The notes: a model not told the origin generated them from the sequence alone. 12,080 nt of DNA from RBG-16-57-9 sp964462185 (GCA_964462185.1 CAYWWV010000036.1:1-12080), one strand, 5' to 3'; counted from the first letter of the stretch, positions 1-7,226 are shown. A program made the numbers and translations.

Positions 1-28
1 AGGGGGGGAGGGGGGTAACCCAAACCAG

Positions 29-114
29 GCGATCCAAGCCTCCCCCAGCCCGGGGAAGCCTGGAAACCCCTGGGATTGATCGCGGTTTAAGTGAAAAAAT
101 GGGGGTTTAACCCC
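29..114 (-). repeat. Left copy of an 86-bp dispersed repeat, inverted relative to the right end
   Basis: Read on the minus strand, positions 83 to 29 are identical over 55 bases to 12026-12080 on the plus strand. The next 31 bases inward (114-84 against 11995-12025) align without gaps at 22 of 31 positions, so the pair matches at 77 of 86. The unit starts with a GGGG-TTAA-CCCC type hairpin and a T tract. A sequence bounded by GCGATC/GATCGC follows, with an internal hairpin in which CTTCCCC pairs with GGGGGAG around a GGGCT loop. No coding sense is visible in the 55-bp core. It resembles a REP- or MITE-like element; no transposase is present. The 28 bases outside it (1-28) may be a further part of the same element, but no second copy is available for comparison. 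Confidence 0.85.
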
Positions 115-257
115 TCTAAGTCGAGCTTGTAGCCCTCTACCACAGGCTTCTGGAGGCCCTTAGCGTACTCGGCGGCCACCAGGTTCCTGATGGGGTGGGC
201 CTCCACCCAGTAGTTGTCGTGGAGGAAGGAGCCATACTCCTGGACCTTGGCCAACAC
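87..257 (-). CDS. Possible 56-residue protein, or the remnant of a truncated gene
   Basis: An open frame runs from GTG at 257 (or TTG at 254) to TAA at 87-89. I do not recognise the family. The translation contains VQEYGSFLHDNYWVEAHPIR and then a stretch like NLVAAEYAKGLQKPVVEGYK, with the same codon habits as the real genes here (AGG Arg, GC-ending codons). This suggests genuine coding sequence. Composition changes abruptly for the last seven residues (LNPHFFT), which are encoded by the hairpin and T tract of the repeat element, so the natural C-terminus may have been replaced by that element. The frame is closed upstream by TGA at 267-269. A GGAGGGG stretch lies about 12 nt before the GTG. 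It may be a small gene divergent from the gene at 361, or the end of a decayed larger one. Confidence 0.4.
   Translation of the reverse strand: MLAKVQEYGSFLHDNYWVEAHPIRNLVAAEYAKGLQKPVVEGYKLDLEGLNPHFFT
94..114 (-). terminator. Hairpin plus T tract in the left repeat
   Basis: On the minus strand a GGGG-TTAAA-CCCC inverted repeat (114 to 101) is followed by six T residues (99 to 94). It lies at the 3' end of the minus-strand frame at 257-87 and is matched by the same arrangement in the right-hand repeat. It could end minus-strand transcripts, or simply be the conserved edge of the element. Confidence 0.4.
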
Positions 258-324
258 CCTGCCCCCTCAACCCCTCCAGGGCCTCCCCACCCACAGCTGA
301 ATAACCTGTCGCCAAGCCGGGAAA

Positions 325-334
325 GGTTTAAACC
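325..334. promoter_or_regulatory. Palindromic TATA element GGTTTAAACC
   Basis: The perfect palindrome GGTTTAAACC is centred 31 nt before the ATG at 361, the spacing expected of an archaeal TATA box with a near-leaderless transcript. Because it is symmetrical it could also fire leftwards toward the minus-strand frame starting at 257. That is inferred from position only. Confidence 0.45.
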
Positions 335-360
335 CTGGGCCCCCTTGGGGGAAATCGAAA

Positions 361-552
361 ATGCCGCGAAAGGAGAGGCCCCCCTGCATAGGGATGTATG
401 GGTTCGAGTATGAGTGCCCAACATGCGAGTGGGCCCGGGAGTGCCGGGAGATGGATGAGGCAATAGAGCAGGCCGCCACCAGGAAGGGCACCCATGTTAG
501 GCTCACGGGGAAATACAAGGAGAAGAAGTATAAACCCAGGACCATTAGGTAG
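361..552 (+). CDS. Small four-cysteine protein, putative metal-binding
   Basis: This is a 63-residue basic protein of unknown family. Four cysteines (C9, C19, C22, C28) form a C-x9-C-x2-C-x5-C pattern in the first half, which could hold one zinc ion or an Fe-S cluster. The second half (residues 40-63) is Lys/Arg-rich, ending in KEKKYKPRTIR, which suits nucleic acid binding. The start is ATG, with a TATA palindrome 31 nt upstream and a GGGGG run just before it, which supports a real gene. It ends 78 nt before the nurA start on the same strand and may be co-transcribed with the resection operon. A role in that pathway is inference from position alone. No signal peptide or membrane segment is present. 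Confidence 0.6.
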   Translation: MPRKERPPCIGMYGFEYECPTCEWARECREMDEAIEQAATRKGTHVRLTGKYKEKKYKPRTIR

Positions 553-591
553 GTTTTCACCCCCCTCTCCCCCCTGGGAAACCCACTAGAA

Positions 592-602
592 CCGTTATAT
601 TT
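592..602 (+). promoter_or_regulatory. Putative TATA box for the nurA-herA-mre11-rad50 operon
   Basis: CCGTTATATTT lies in an AT-rich patch after a C-rich spacer. Its centre is about 34 nt before TTG at 631, matching the spacing seen at other genes here. It overlaps the alternative TTG start at 601, which argues against that start. Confidence 0.4.
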
Positions 603-630
603 GCTGGAAAGAATAGGGCAAGGGAGTAGG

Positions 631-1782
631 TTGAGCTTCGTAGCCGAGTTTGTGGAGGAGGTGGAGAGGAAGAAGAGGGGCCTCCTGGAGCTGCTCAGCG
701 ATGGGGAGGGGACCGCCAGGTTGGAGGCAATAGTGGGTAGACTGGAGCAACACTGGCACCGCCTCCCAGCCCCAGAGCAGAGCTACCACCAGGAGTTCAG
801 CGTGGACAGCAGCAGCGCCTCCAGGACCCTCAGCACCGGCCACGAGTTCTTCATCATCCAAGCCCTCATGCTGGGTAGCCAGGGAACCCGTACCCCCAAG
901 GTCTGGTTCGAGATGGTTAAAGGCATCCCAGACGCAGCCGTCTCCCACGGCTTCGAGAGGATACTCCGAGACCTCATGGAGGTGGAGATTGTGCGGGAGA
1001 GCCTCCCCCACATCCCACAGGGGAGCCTGGTCCTCATAGATGGCAACCTTTATGGCAGGTACACCCACCCCATGAAGCAGCTAGACCTGCCAGGGTGGAG
1101 GCATCTCCCCCTCCAACTCATGGAGTCCATGCAAAGACTCTTCCAGGGGTGCCGGGAAAGAGGCGTAACCCTCGTGGGGGTGAGCAAGTTCAGCAAGACT
1201 CGGGCCCTCACCGCGGCCCTGCAGGCAGAGCTGGGGGAGACCAGGGAGCCGGAATACTTGGACGTGGAGCTGCTCGCCAGGGTCAAAGAGGGGGAGACGG
1301 GGTACACAACCCCCCTCCTCCTCGGCAGCTACGCCCTCCAGAGGAACCCCGACGCCCTGGAGGACCCCGAGAAATACCTGGACACCTTCTTCAGAGAGCT
1401 ACCCCCATCCAAGCGGGGGTGGGCCCTGGAGGTCCTCAAGGGGGTCCCCACCACCCCAGCCATAGCAATGCTCCACTTCATACCCAGGGCCCACGCCCAG
1501 CCGCTGAGGGTAGACATACCAGCCAACGGCCTGGGGGTGGAGAAGACCCTGTGGGATGTGAGGCCCTTCGAGTTCCTCGCCCCCTCCCTGGTGGACCCCT
1601 TACTCGGCCAGCTGGTCTCCGACTTCGGGGGAAGAGACGTATACAACGCCCTCCTCTACGTGGTGGACCGAGAGGTGAGGCTGGGGGGCTCCCAGGTTGA
1701 CGGCGTATACAGGTCGCTCCTGTCCAGCCAGCTGGGCAGGCCCATAGAGTACGACAGGTCCACCAGGAGGTTCACCCTTTGA
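631..1782 (+). CDS. nurA: NurA nuclease
   Basis: NurA is a Mn-dependent, RNase H-fold 5'-to-3' nuclease that works with the HerA translocase to resect DNA ends in archaea. From TTG at 631 the protein is 383 residues, a normal length for the family. The first acidic metal-binding site is seen as VDSS (D59), where many relatives have VDGS. The second is LVLIDGNLYGR (D137). A third conserved block is LVGVSKFSKTRAL. The C-terminal region has PRAHAQPLRVDIP and a GGRDVYNALLYVVDRE block like that of other NurA proteins. The frame is open back to TTG at 601, but those ten codons are atypical for this genome and overlap a likely TATA box; GGGAG lies just before 631. Its stop overlaps the herA start by four bases (TTGA), so the two should be translationally coupled. 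Assignment is strong from motifs plus context; the start is uncertain. Confidence 0.9.
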   Translation: MSFVAEFVEEVERKKRGLLELLSDGEGTARLEAIVGRLEQHWHRLPAPEQSYHQEFSVDSSSASRTLSTGHEFFIIQALMLGSQGTRTPKVWFEMVKGIPDAAVSHGFERILRDLMEVEIVRESLPHIPQGSLVLIDGNLYGRYTHPMKQLDLPGWRHLPLQLMESMQRLFQGCRERGVTLVGVSKFSKTRALTAALQAELGETREPEYLDVELLARVKEGETGYTTPLLLGSYALQRNPDALEDPEKYLDTFFRELPPSKRGWALEVLKGVPTTPAIAMLHFIPRAHAQPLRVDIPANGLGVEKTLWDVRPFEFLAPSLVDPLLGQLVSDFGGRDVYNALLYVVDREVRLGGSQVDGVYRSLLSSQLGRPIEYDRSTRRFTL

Positions 1783-3368
1783 ACAGGAAAGTAGGATACA
1801 TTGTGGGAGAGGTGGAGACGGGTAGCTTCGGCTTCGTCTCCGATGAGGACAACTACCCCCTGAAACACGAGTACCTGGTCATCCCAGGCGTCAGGGAGAG
1901 GATCAGGGGGGAGATTAGACGGGTAGACGTCCTGGCCCAGGTCACCAACCTGTGGAACCTCAGCGACGTCCTCCGCCAAGAACTCAGCCTCAGGGAGCTG
2001 GAAACCATCCTCCAGAGGTATAAGGCCACGGTCAAGGTCTTCGGAAAGGCAAAGGTGTTGGGCTACCTGGACGAGGAGGACCAAGTGGTGATGCCTAGAA
2101 GCGCCGCCATCCCGGGGCAGGAGGTCTACGTGGCCCCAAGCCAACTACTGGAGCGTTTCTTCACCAACGTTAGCCGTCTCTCCATCCCCATCGGGGGGCT
2201 CCTCACCAGGGAGGAGGTCCCCGTCAGGCTGGACCCCAACGGGTTTAGGAGGCATGTGGCCGTCATCGCCCAGACGGGGGCGGGGAAGAGCTACCTGGTG
2301 GGGCTCATACTGGAAAACCTGCTCCCCCTGGGGGCCACCATCATCGTGATGGACCCCAACAGCGACTACGTCATGATGAAGAAGAAGGCTGACGGCGGGG
2401 AGACCCCCTTCGCCGAGGACGTAACCATCTACAGGCCCCCAGGCATCAAGGGGAGGAGGTTCAGCGACGAGGACATCGGCGGGGCGGAGGGATACACCAT
2501 CGAGTTCAGCGCCCTCACCCCCGACGAGATATTCGAGATAGCGGGGGTGAGCCCCCGGTGGGTCCACATCAGGGCGGTGATACTAGAGGCCCTCCAGGGT
2601 TTGTCGGGGCTATACGGGCCCCAGCAGCTGTTGGAGAGGTTGAAGTGGATGGAGGTCAACGAGGAGGACAGAGGCAGGAGGGAGGCGGCCGCCAGGGCTC
2701 AGAGCTACATCCAGAGGCTGACACGGTACCAGGTGTGGGGTAGCGCCAACATACCCCTGGAAGAGTTGTTGAGGCCCCGCCACCTCAGCGTCATAGACCT
2801 GGCGGGGCTTCAGAGCCATGTCTCCCAGTACATCGTCCAGAAGACGGTGAGCGACATCTGGGCCAGAGCCATCACGGGGAGCCTCCGCCACCCCGTGTTC
2901 CTGGTGTTGGAGGAGGCCCACAACTTCGCCCCCGCCGAGGGCGTGGCCTCCGCCTGCAGCTCCATCATAGAGAAGGTGGCCTCGGAGGGCCGCAAGTTCG
3001 GCGTCTTCCTCCTGGTGGTCACCCAGAGGCCCTTCAAGATCAACAGCAACGTCCTCAGCCAGTGCAACAGCCAGATAATCATGAGGCTGACCAACCCCGA
3101 GGACATGAGCGCCGTGAGGAGGAGTAGCGAGGCCATGAGTGAGGACCTCTTCCGAGACCTCCCAGGCCTCAACCGGGGGGAGGCCATAGTGGTGGGGGGG
3201 CTCACCAAGGTCCCCGTCATGGTTAAGGTGGGAGGCAGGGTCAGCGCTGAGGGGGGTAGCGACATAGACTTGGAGGCGGCTCTCACCCGGGCCCTTGAGG
3301 AGGCCGAGAGGAGGAAGGCCCTCCAGCCCCAGGAGGACGAGGACGAGGAATTCAAGGCCAGGTGGTAG
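1779..3368 (+). CDS. herA: HerA hexameric DNA translocase
   Basis: HerA is a FtsK-like bipolar hexameric ATPase that pumps DNA into the NurA nuclease. The 529-residue protein has a beta-rich N-terminal HAS-barrel region (about 1-130). The RecA-like core has a Walker A AQTGAGKS (K170, S171), a Walker B FLVLEEAH (E378, E379), a likely arginine finger in SEGRKFG (R405) and the sensor-like VVTQRP stretch. The extreme C-terminus is charged (PQEDEDEEFKARW). Length and motif order fit archaeal HerA. TTG at 1779 overlaps the nurA stop and has GGAGG eight nt upstream, so this start is well supported. The gene is followed immediately by mre11. No membrane segment is seen. Confidence 0.96.
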   Translation: MNRKVGYIVGEVETGSFGFVSDEDNYPLKHEYLVIPGVRERIRGEIRRVDVLAQVTNLWNLSDVLRQELSLRELETILQRYKATVKVFGKAKVLGYLDEEDQVVMPRSAAIPGQEVYVAPSQLLERFFTNVSRLSIPIGGLLTREEVPVRLDPNGFRRHVAVIAQTGAGKSYLVGLILENLLPLGATIIVMDPNSDYVMMKKKADGGETPFAEDVTIYRPPGIKGRRFSDEDIGGAEGYTIEFSALTPDEIFEIAGVSPRWVHIRAVILEALQGLSGLYGPQQLLERLKWMEVNEEDRGRREAAARAQSYIQRLTRYQVWGSANIPLEELLRPRHLSVIDLAGLQSHVSQYIVQKTVSDIWARAITGSLRHPVFLVLEEAHNFAPAEGVASACSSIIEKVASEGRKFGVFLLVVTQRPFKINSNVLSQCNSQIIMRLTNPEDMSAVRRSSEAMSEDLFRDLPGLNRGEAIVVGGLTKVPVMVKVGGRVSAEGGSDIDLEAALTRALEEAERRKALQPQEDEDEEFKARW

Positions 3369-3370
3369 CC

Positions 3371-4528
3371 GTGGTCCGCATATTGGTTACGGGGGACAAC
3401 CACCTTAACCTGTATAGCCAGAAGCTGGGGGCGCGGTTGGAGGAGCGCCGCCGCCGAATAGGGGAGAACTGGTGGGCGACGGTGGAACACGCCGTAAGGT
3501 GGAAGGCCGACCTCTACCTCCACACGGGGGACCTCTTCGACCAGGTCTCCCCGCGCAACCCCCCCAGAGCAACGGTGATCCAGGGCTTCAAGAGGCTCCA
3601 AGAGGCAGGGGTCTCAGCCCACATTATCGCTGGGAACCACGAGGCCCCCGCCACCCAGACCGAGGGGGCCTCCCCCCACGCCCTTCTGGCCGAGGCTGGG
3701 CTGGCCCACGTATACGAGAACCGGCTGGGCTTCGAGGAGTTCAAGGACACCTTCCACGGCGTGGAGGTCCACATAGCGGGTATGAGCTTCAACAGGAAAC
3801 TGATGCCCGGGGAGGACCCCTTGGAGGGCAAGACCATCCCAGCCGGGGGAGACCTGAACATAGCCCTCCTCCACTACAGCATCGAGGGCATCGCGCCACC
3901 CCTCTGGGAGGAGCCAACCATAAAGAAGACCAGCCTGGAGGCAAACCAGCAGATACAGCTATACGCCATGGGCCACATCCACGACCACATAGAAACCCGG
4001 TTCTACGACAGCCTGGTGGCCTACCCCGGGGCCACCGAGCACTTCGACTTCGGGGAGTGGGAGAAACCCACGGGCTTCCTGGAGGTGGAATACGATGGGG
4101 AGCTGAAGACCAGGTATGTGGAGCTGGAGAGCCAGCCCATGAGGCAGCTGAGACTCCACACCAGCCACCTGGACCACCAAGACCTCACAGCCTCCATCCA
4201 AACCCAATTGGAGAAAAACTCCCACCCCCAGGGACTCCTACAACTGGTCCTAGAGGGGGAGCTACCCTTCCCCAAGTACTCCGAGATAAGGTTCGCAGAG
4301 ATCAACAGGAAGGCCTCGGCTGGGAACTTCTACTTCGAGCTGGTGGACCAGATCACCCCCATGGGGATGGAGATGGAGCTGCCGCCGGGGGAGGGGCTCA
4401 GCCCCCCGAGGAGGTTGAAGGAGGTGGGAAAGGGGCTGGCTGAGAAGGCCGTGGGAGAGGAGAGGGAGCTTTGGCAAGAGGCCCTGAGACTGGCCCTGGA
4501 GTACTACGATAGGGGGGCTGGGGAGTAG
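3371..4528 (+). CDS. mre11: Mre11 nuclease (metallophosphoesterase)
   Basis: Mre11 is the Mn-dependent 3'-to-5' exonuclease and endonuclease subunit of the Mre11-Rad50 complex. Phosphoesterase motifs appear in order: GDNHL, HTGDLFD, AGNHEA, LLHYS and GHIHDH, so the active site appears intact. A capping domain follows from about residue 240. The C-terminal segment is helical and charged, as expected for the part that grips the base of the Rad50 coiled coil. The 385-residue length is normal for archaea. GTG at 3371 has AGGTGG seven nt upstream; GTG at 3362, inside the end of herA, would add three residues. The stop at 4526-4528 abuts the rad50 start. Given the unusual Rad50 partner, it may be closer to the YhaO/SbcD-like branch of the family, which cannot be settled by eye. 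Confidence 0.93.
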   Translation: MVRILVTGDNHLNLYSQKLGARLEERRRRIGENWWATVEHAVRWKADLYLHTGDLFDQVSPRNPPRATVIQGFKRLQEAGVSAHIIAGNHEAPATQTEGASPHALLAEAGLAHVYENRLGFEEFKDTFHGVEVHIAGMSFNRKLMPGEDPLEGKTIPAGGDLNIALLHYSIEGIAPPLWEEPTIKKTSLEANQQIQLYAMGHIHDHIETRFYDSLVAYPGATEHFDFGEWEKPTGFLEVEYDGELKTRYVELESQPMRQLRLHTSHLDHQDLTASIQTQLEKNSHPQGLLQLVLEGELPFPKYSEIRFAEINRKASAGNFYFELVDQITPMGMEMELPPGEGLSPPRRLKEVGKGLAEKAVGEERELWQEALRLALEYYDRGAGE

Positions 4529-6898
4529 TTGTTGAAGCTGGTCTCCCTCAGGGCAAGCGGCTTCAAGAGGCTGGACATCCGTAACCCCCTGGCCTTCCCC
4601 GACGGCAGGCTCCTCATCCACGGGCGCAACGAGAGCGGTAAGAGCACCCTCATGGAGGCCATCCACTACGCCCTCTACGGCCAACCCCTCAGGCCCACCA
4701 AGAAGGCTGGGAACGAGGACATCATCGCCTACACCCGCCAGGACGCCCTGGTGGAGCTGGAGTTCACCATCGACGAGACCCAGTACAAAGTAGTTCGAGA
4801 GCTGTTCAAGGACAAGAACAACAGGCACCGCCTCCTGAGAAAGGGGGAGAGCGGTAAGTGGGGGAGGGTGGCTCAGGGGGCGAGGAAGGTGCAACAGGAG
4901 CTGGACCAGGTCCTCCACGGCATCGACAGCGAGGCCCTGCTCAACAGCTGCCTGGTGGAGCAGAAGGAGCTGGGGAAGCTGGAGGACGCCAGCAGGCAGG
5001 AGCGCATAAGGGCGATAAGCAGCCTCCTGAACCTGGAGGCCTTCGTGGAGGCCCAGAAGGGGTTGAAGAAGGACTCCAACCAATTGGAGAAGACACACCT
5101 CCAGACCCAGAACACCCTCGAGGAGGCCAGGAGGGCTAAGGAGGCATACGAGGAAGCCGAGAGGAATCTCGCAGAGGCCAGGAGCCTCTTGGAGGAGGTG
5201 AGGTGCGAGAGGGAGGAGGTGGCCCAGGCCCTCCAGGAGCTGGAGAAGCGCCTCGAAAAAGTGGAGCGGCTGGAGAAGCTCTTGGGAGAGCTCCGGGAAG
5301 TGGAGAACAAGATAGAGCGGGCTGAGATGCTGTTGGGCGAGAAGGAAAAGAATCTCCAGGAGGCCCGGGAGGCCGTAAGCCGGGTCCAAGAGCTGGAGGG
5401 CCTAATAGAGGACTACCAGCCCGCCGAGCAGGCCAAGGAGACGGCAGAGAAGATTCGAAGCCTCTCCAACCAACTGGTAAACACCGCGAAGGAACTCAGC
5501 CGCCTGGAAGAAGAATTGGCGGAAACGAGGGACCGCATAAAACAGGCCCAGGAAAGCGAGAAGAGGATCAGGGAGCTGGAGGAGGCCGAGAGACAGGCCG
5601 AGGAAACCCTCGAGAATACGAGGGCAAGGAGAAACTTGGGCAAGGGTGTTGCCCTCCTCGGGGTTATAGCCTTAGTATACTCAATCCTATCATCCCTCTG
5701 GATGGGCGTAGCGGTGGGCGCCTCCCTGTTGATGGCCGGTGGCCTCCTCTATTTGAGGAGCGATGTGGGTGGAGCCGCAGAGGAACTCGGCGAAATTAGA
5801 AACCAGTTGAGGGAGGTCCTTGGAGAGAAGTCTAGGATAGAGGAGTTCCACCGTAAAGCAGAGGCCCTCCAGGAAGAGGTAGAGAAACTCGGCGAGGAGA
5901 AGACCCGGCTCGAGGAAGAACTCCAAGGCCTCATAGCCCAGCTGCCAGACAGGCCCACAGAGTACAGGGCCCTAGTCTCCACACCCACCCCCGCATCCCT
6001 GGAAAAACTGTTCAAGCAGGTGGAGGAGGACATCCAAACCCTGACGGCTTACCAGGCCGAGCGTTCAGCCAAACTGGAGCAGGCCGGGGCCTTGGAGGAG
6101 ATAGAGGCCTCCATCGAGGAGCTAAACGAGGAGAAGGAGAGACATGGGGGGATTAAGGCGAGTCTCGAGGAAAAGGTGGCTCAACTTGAGGAGGAGACGG
6201 GGGTGGCCAGGGTGCAGGTCCAAGAGGTCTTGGAGGGGCTTAGGGGGCAGCAGAGGGAGCTTGACAAGAGTTCCTCAGCACTGGAAGAGAAGGCTAAACA
6301 CCTGGAGGACACCATCGAGAGGTCTGAGAAGACTATGGAGGAGAACAGGGGTCTCAGGGACCGGTTCCCAGCCCTGGAGCAGCAGTTCCAAGAGGAAGCC
6401 TTCACCCTGGAAGCCATGGGGAGAGCCGTGAAGCTCCTCGACTTGGCCCGGGACAGCATAGTGAAGGGGGTTAAGCAAAGCGTGGAGAAGAACATGATGA
6501 GGTTCCTCCCCACCCTAACCGACAACAGGTACACCACGGCCAGGATAGATGAGGAGAAATACCGGATAGAGGTCTGGGACAGGGAGGCGAGGCGGTGGAG
6601 GGGCAAGGGGGTCTTCAGCGGGGCCACCCAGGACCAGTTCAGCCTGGCCCTCCGACTCGCCTTCGCCATCAGCACCATCCCCACCAGCCGGGGGGCCAGA
6701 CCCGGATTCATATTCCTCGACGAACCCCTAACCGGCTTCGACGCCCAGAGGCGCAAGGGCTTCCTCAGGCTCCTCCGGGAAGAACTCTCCAAGTTCTTCG
6801 ACCAGATAATCGTCATCAGCCACCTGGAGGAGCTGGCCGAGGAGTTCCCCCAAAGCATCCACCTGGACCAGGGCCGAATAATCGAGGTGCAGCGGTAG
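4529..6898 (+). CDS. rad50: Rad50-like SMC ATPase with a central membrane-type hairpin
   Basis: This 789-residue protein is the ATPase partner of Mre11. The N-terminal half-site has Walker A GRNESGKST (32-40). A long Glu/Lys/Arg-rich coiled coil runs from about 150 to 370 and again from 412 to 640. The C-terminal half-site has the signature SGATQDQ (697-703), Walker B FIFLDE (D731, E732), D-loop LTGFD and switch His H765. There is no CxxC zinc hook. Instead residues 373-409, at the exact midpoint, are two hydrophobic runs, GVALLGVIALVYSILSSLW and MGVAVGASLLMAGGLLYL, flanked by Arg/Lys. They read as a membrane hairpin. Bacterial YhaN, as I recall it, is a comparable coiled-coil ATPase with central membrane segments and an Mre11-like partner. 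The start is TTG at 4529 or 4532, with GGGGAG just before; the second has better spacing. Whether it is true Rad50 or an archaeal YhaN-like relative is open. Confidence 0.9.
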   Translation: MLKLVSLRASGFKRLDIRNPLAFPDGRLLIHGRNESGKSTLMEAIHYALYGQPLRPTKKAGNEDIIAYTRQDALVELEFTIDETQYKVVRELFKDKNNRHRLLRKGESGKWGRVAQGARKVQQELDQVLHGIDSEALLNSCLVEQKELGKLEDASRQERIRAISSLLNLEAFVEAQKGLKKDSNQLEKTHLQTQNTLEEARRAKEAYEEAERNLAEARSLLEEVRCEREEVAQALQELEKRLEKVERLEKLLGELREVENKIERAEMLLGEKEKNLQEAREAVSRVQELEGLIEDYQPAEQAKETAEKIRSLSNQLVNTAKELSRLEEELAETRDRIKQAQESEKRIRELEEAERQAEETLENTRARRNLGKGVALLGVIALVYSILSSLWMGVAVGASLLMAGGLLYLRSDVGGAAEELGEIRNQLREVLGEKSRIEEFHRKAEALQEEVEKLGEEKTRLEEELQGLIAQLPDRPTEYRALVSTPTPASLEKLFKQVEEDIQTLTAYQAERSAKLEQAGALEEIEASIEELNEEKERHGGIKASLEEKVAQLEEETGVARVQVQEVLEGLRGQQRELDKSSSALEEKAKHLEDTIERSEKTMEENRGLRDRFPALEQQFQEEAFTLEAMGRAVKLLDLARDSIVKGVKQSVEKNMMRFLPTLTDNRYTTARIDEEKYRIEVWDREARRWRGKGVFSGATQDQFSLALRLAFAISTIPTSRGARPGFIFLDEPLTGFDAQRRKGFLRLLREELSKFFDQIIVISHLEELAEEFPQSIHLDQGRIIEVQR

Positions 6899-7210
6899 CC
6901 CCCGCGCCGTTCACGGGTTAGAGCCCCGCGGTCTCTGGGAACACCCCTCCGCCCCGGGTTCCAGCGAGCGTCCAGCGTCCAGACTTAGGTTGCTCCCTCC
7001 CGGGCCTGGCCAGGTTCGCCCGGCAAATGGCCAGTAGCACCCCTACAGGTGCACACGGTCCAACCGCCGACCCCGCTGGGCAGGGCCTCGACAGGGCCTC
7101 CCCAGTCCTACGGAGCCCGCCCCCGATCCCTTTGCAGGTTGCTGACCCCTCCATCTCGCCCGTTTGAGGTCTGGGGCAGGGCTAGCTCCCCGGTCCTACC
7201 TACCGCTGCA
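6888..7210 (-). ncRNA. ffs: Archaeal SRP RNA (7S RNA)
   Basis: This is the RNA scaffold of the signal recognition particle, which targets nascent membrane and secreted proteins. On the minus strand, 7017-6988 contains the conserved helix 8 region (GAACC, GGCCAGG, then CCC-GGGA-GGG, then AGCAACC), where SRP54 binds; the tetraloop is GGGA. At 7052-7037 GCACCU-GUAG-GGGUGC forms helix 6 with a GNAR-type loop, the SRP19 site. The 5' end TGCAGCGGTAG (7210-7200) pairs perfectly over 11 bp with CTACCGCTGCA at 6898-6888, giving the terminal helix that archaeal SRP RNAs have. The resulting length of 323 nt is close to the archaeal norm of about 300. The 3' end overlaps the rad50 stop codon on the opposite strand. 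Exact ends are inferred from this pairing and the upstream TATA element. Short open frames across this stretch are not genes. Confidence 0.92.
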
Positions 7211-7226
7211 ACTATTGCTCCGCGGA

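Noticed and set aside
2810..3601. 263-residue minus-strand open frame opposite herA/mre11
   Set aside because: Antisense shadow in GC-rich coding DNA; no motif, and the plus strand carries intact HerA and Mre11 motifs.
4262..5389. 375-residue minus-strand open frame opposite mre11/rad50
   Set aside because: It is Leu-rich and low-complexity, the mirror image of a Glu/Lys-rich coiled coil, and lies opposite clearly conserved genes.
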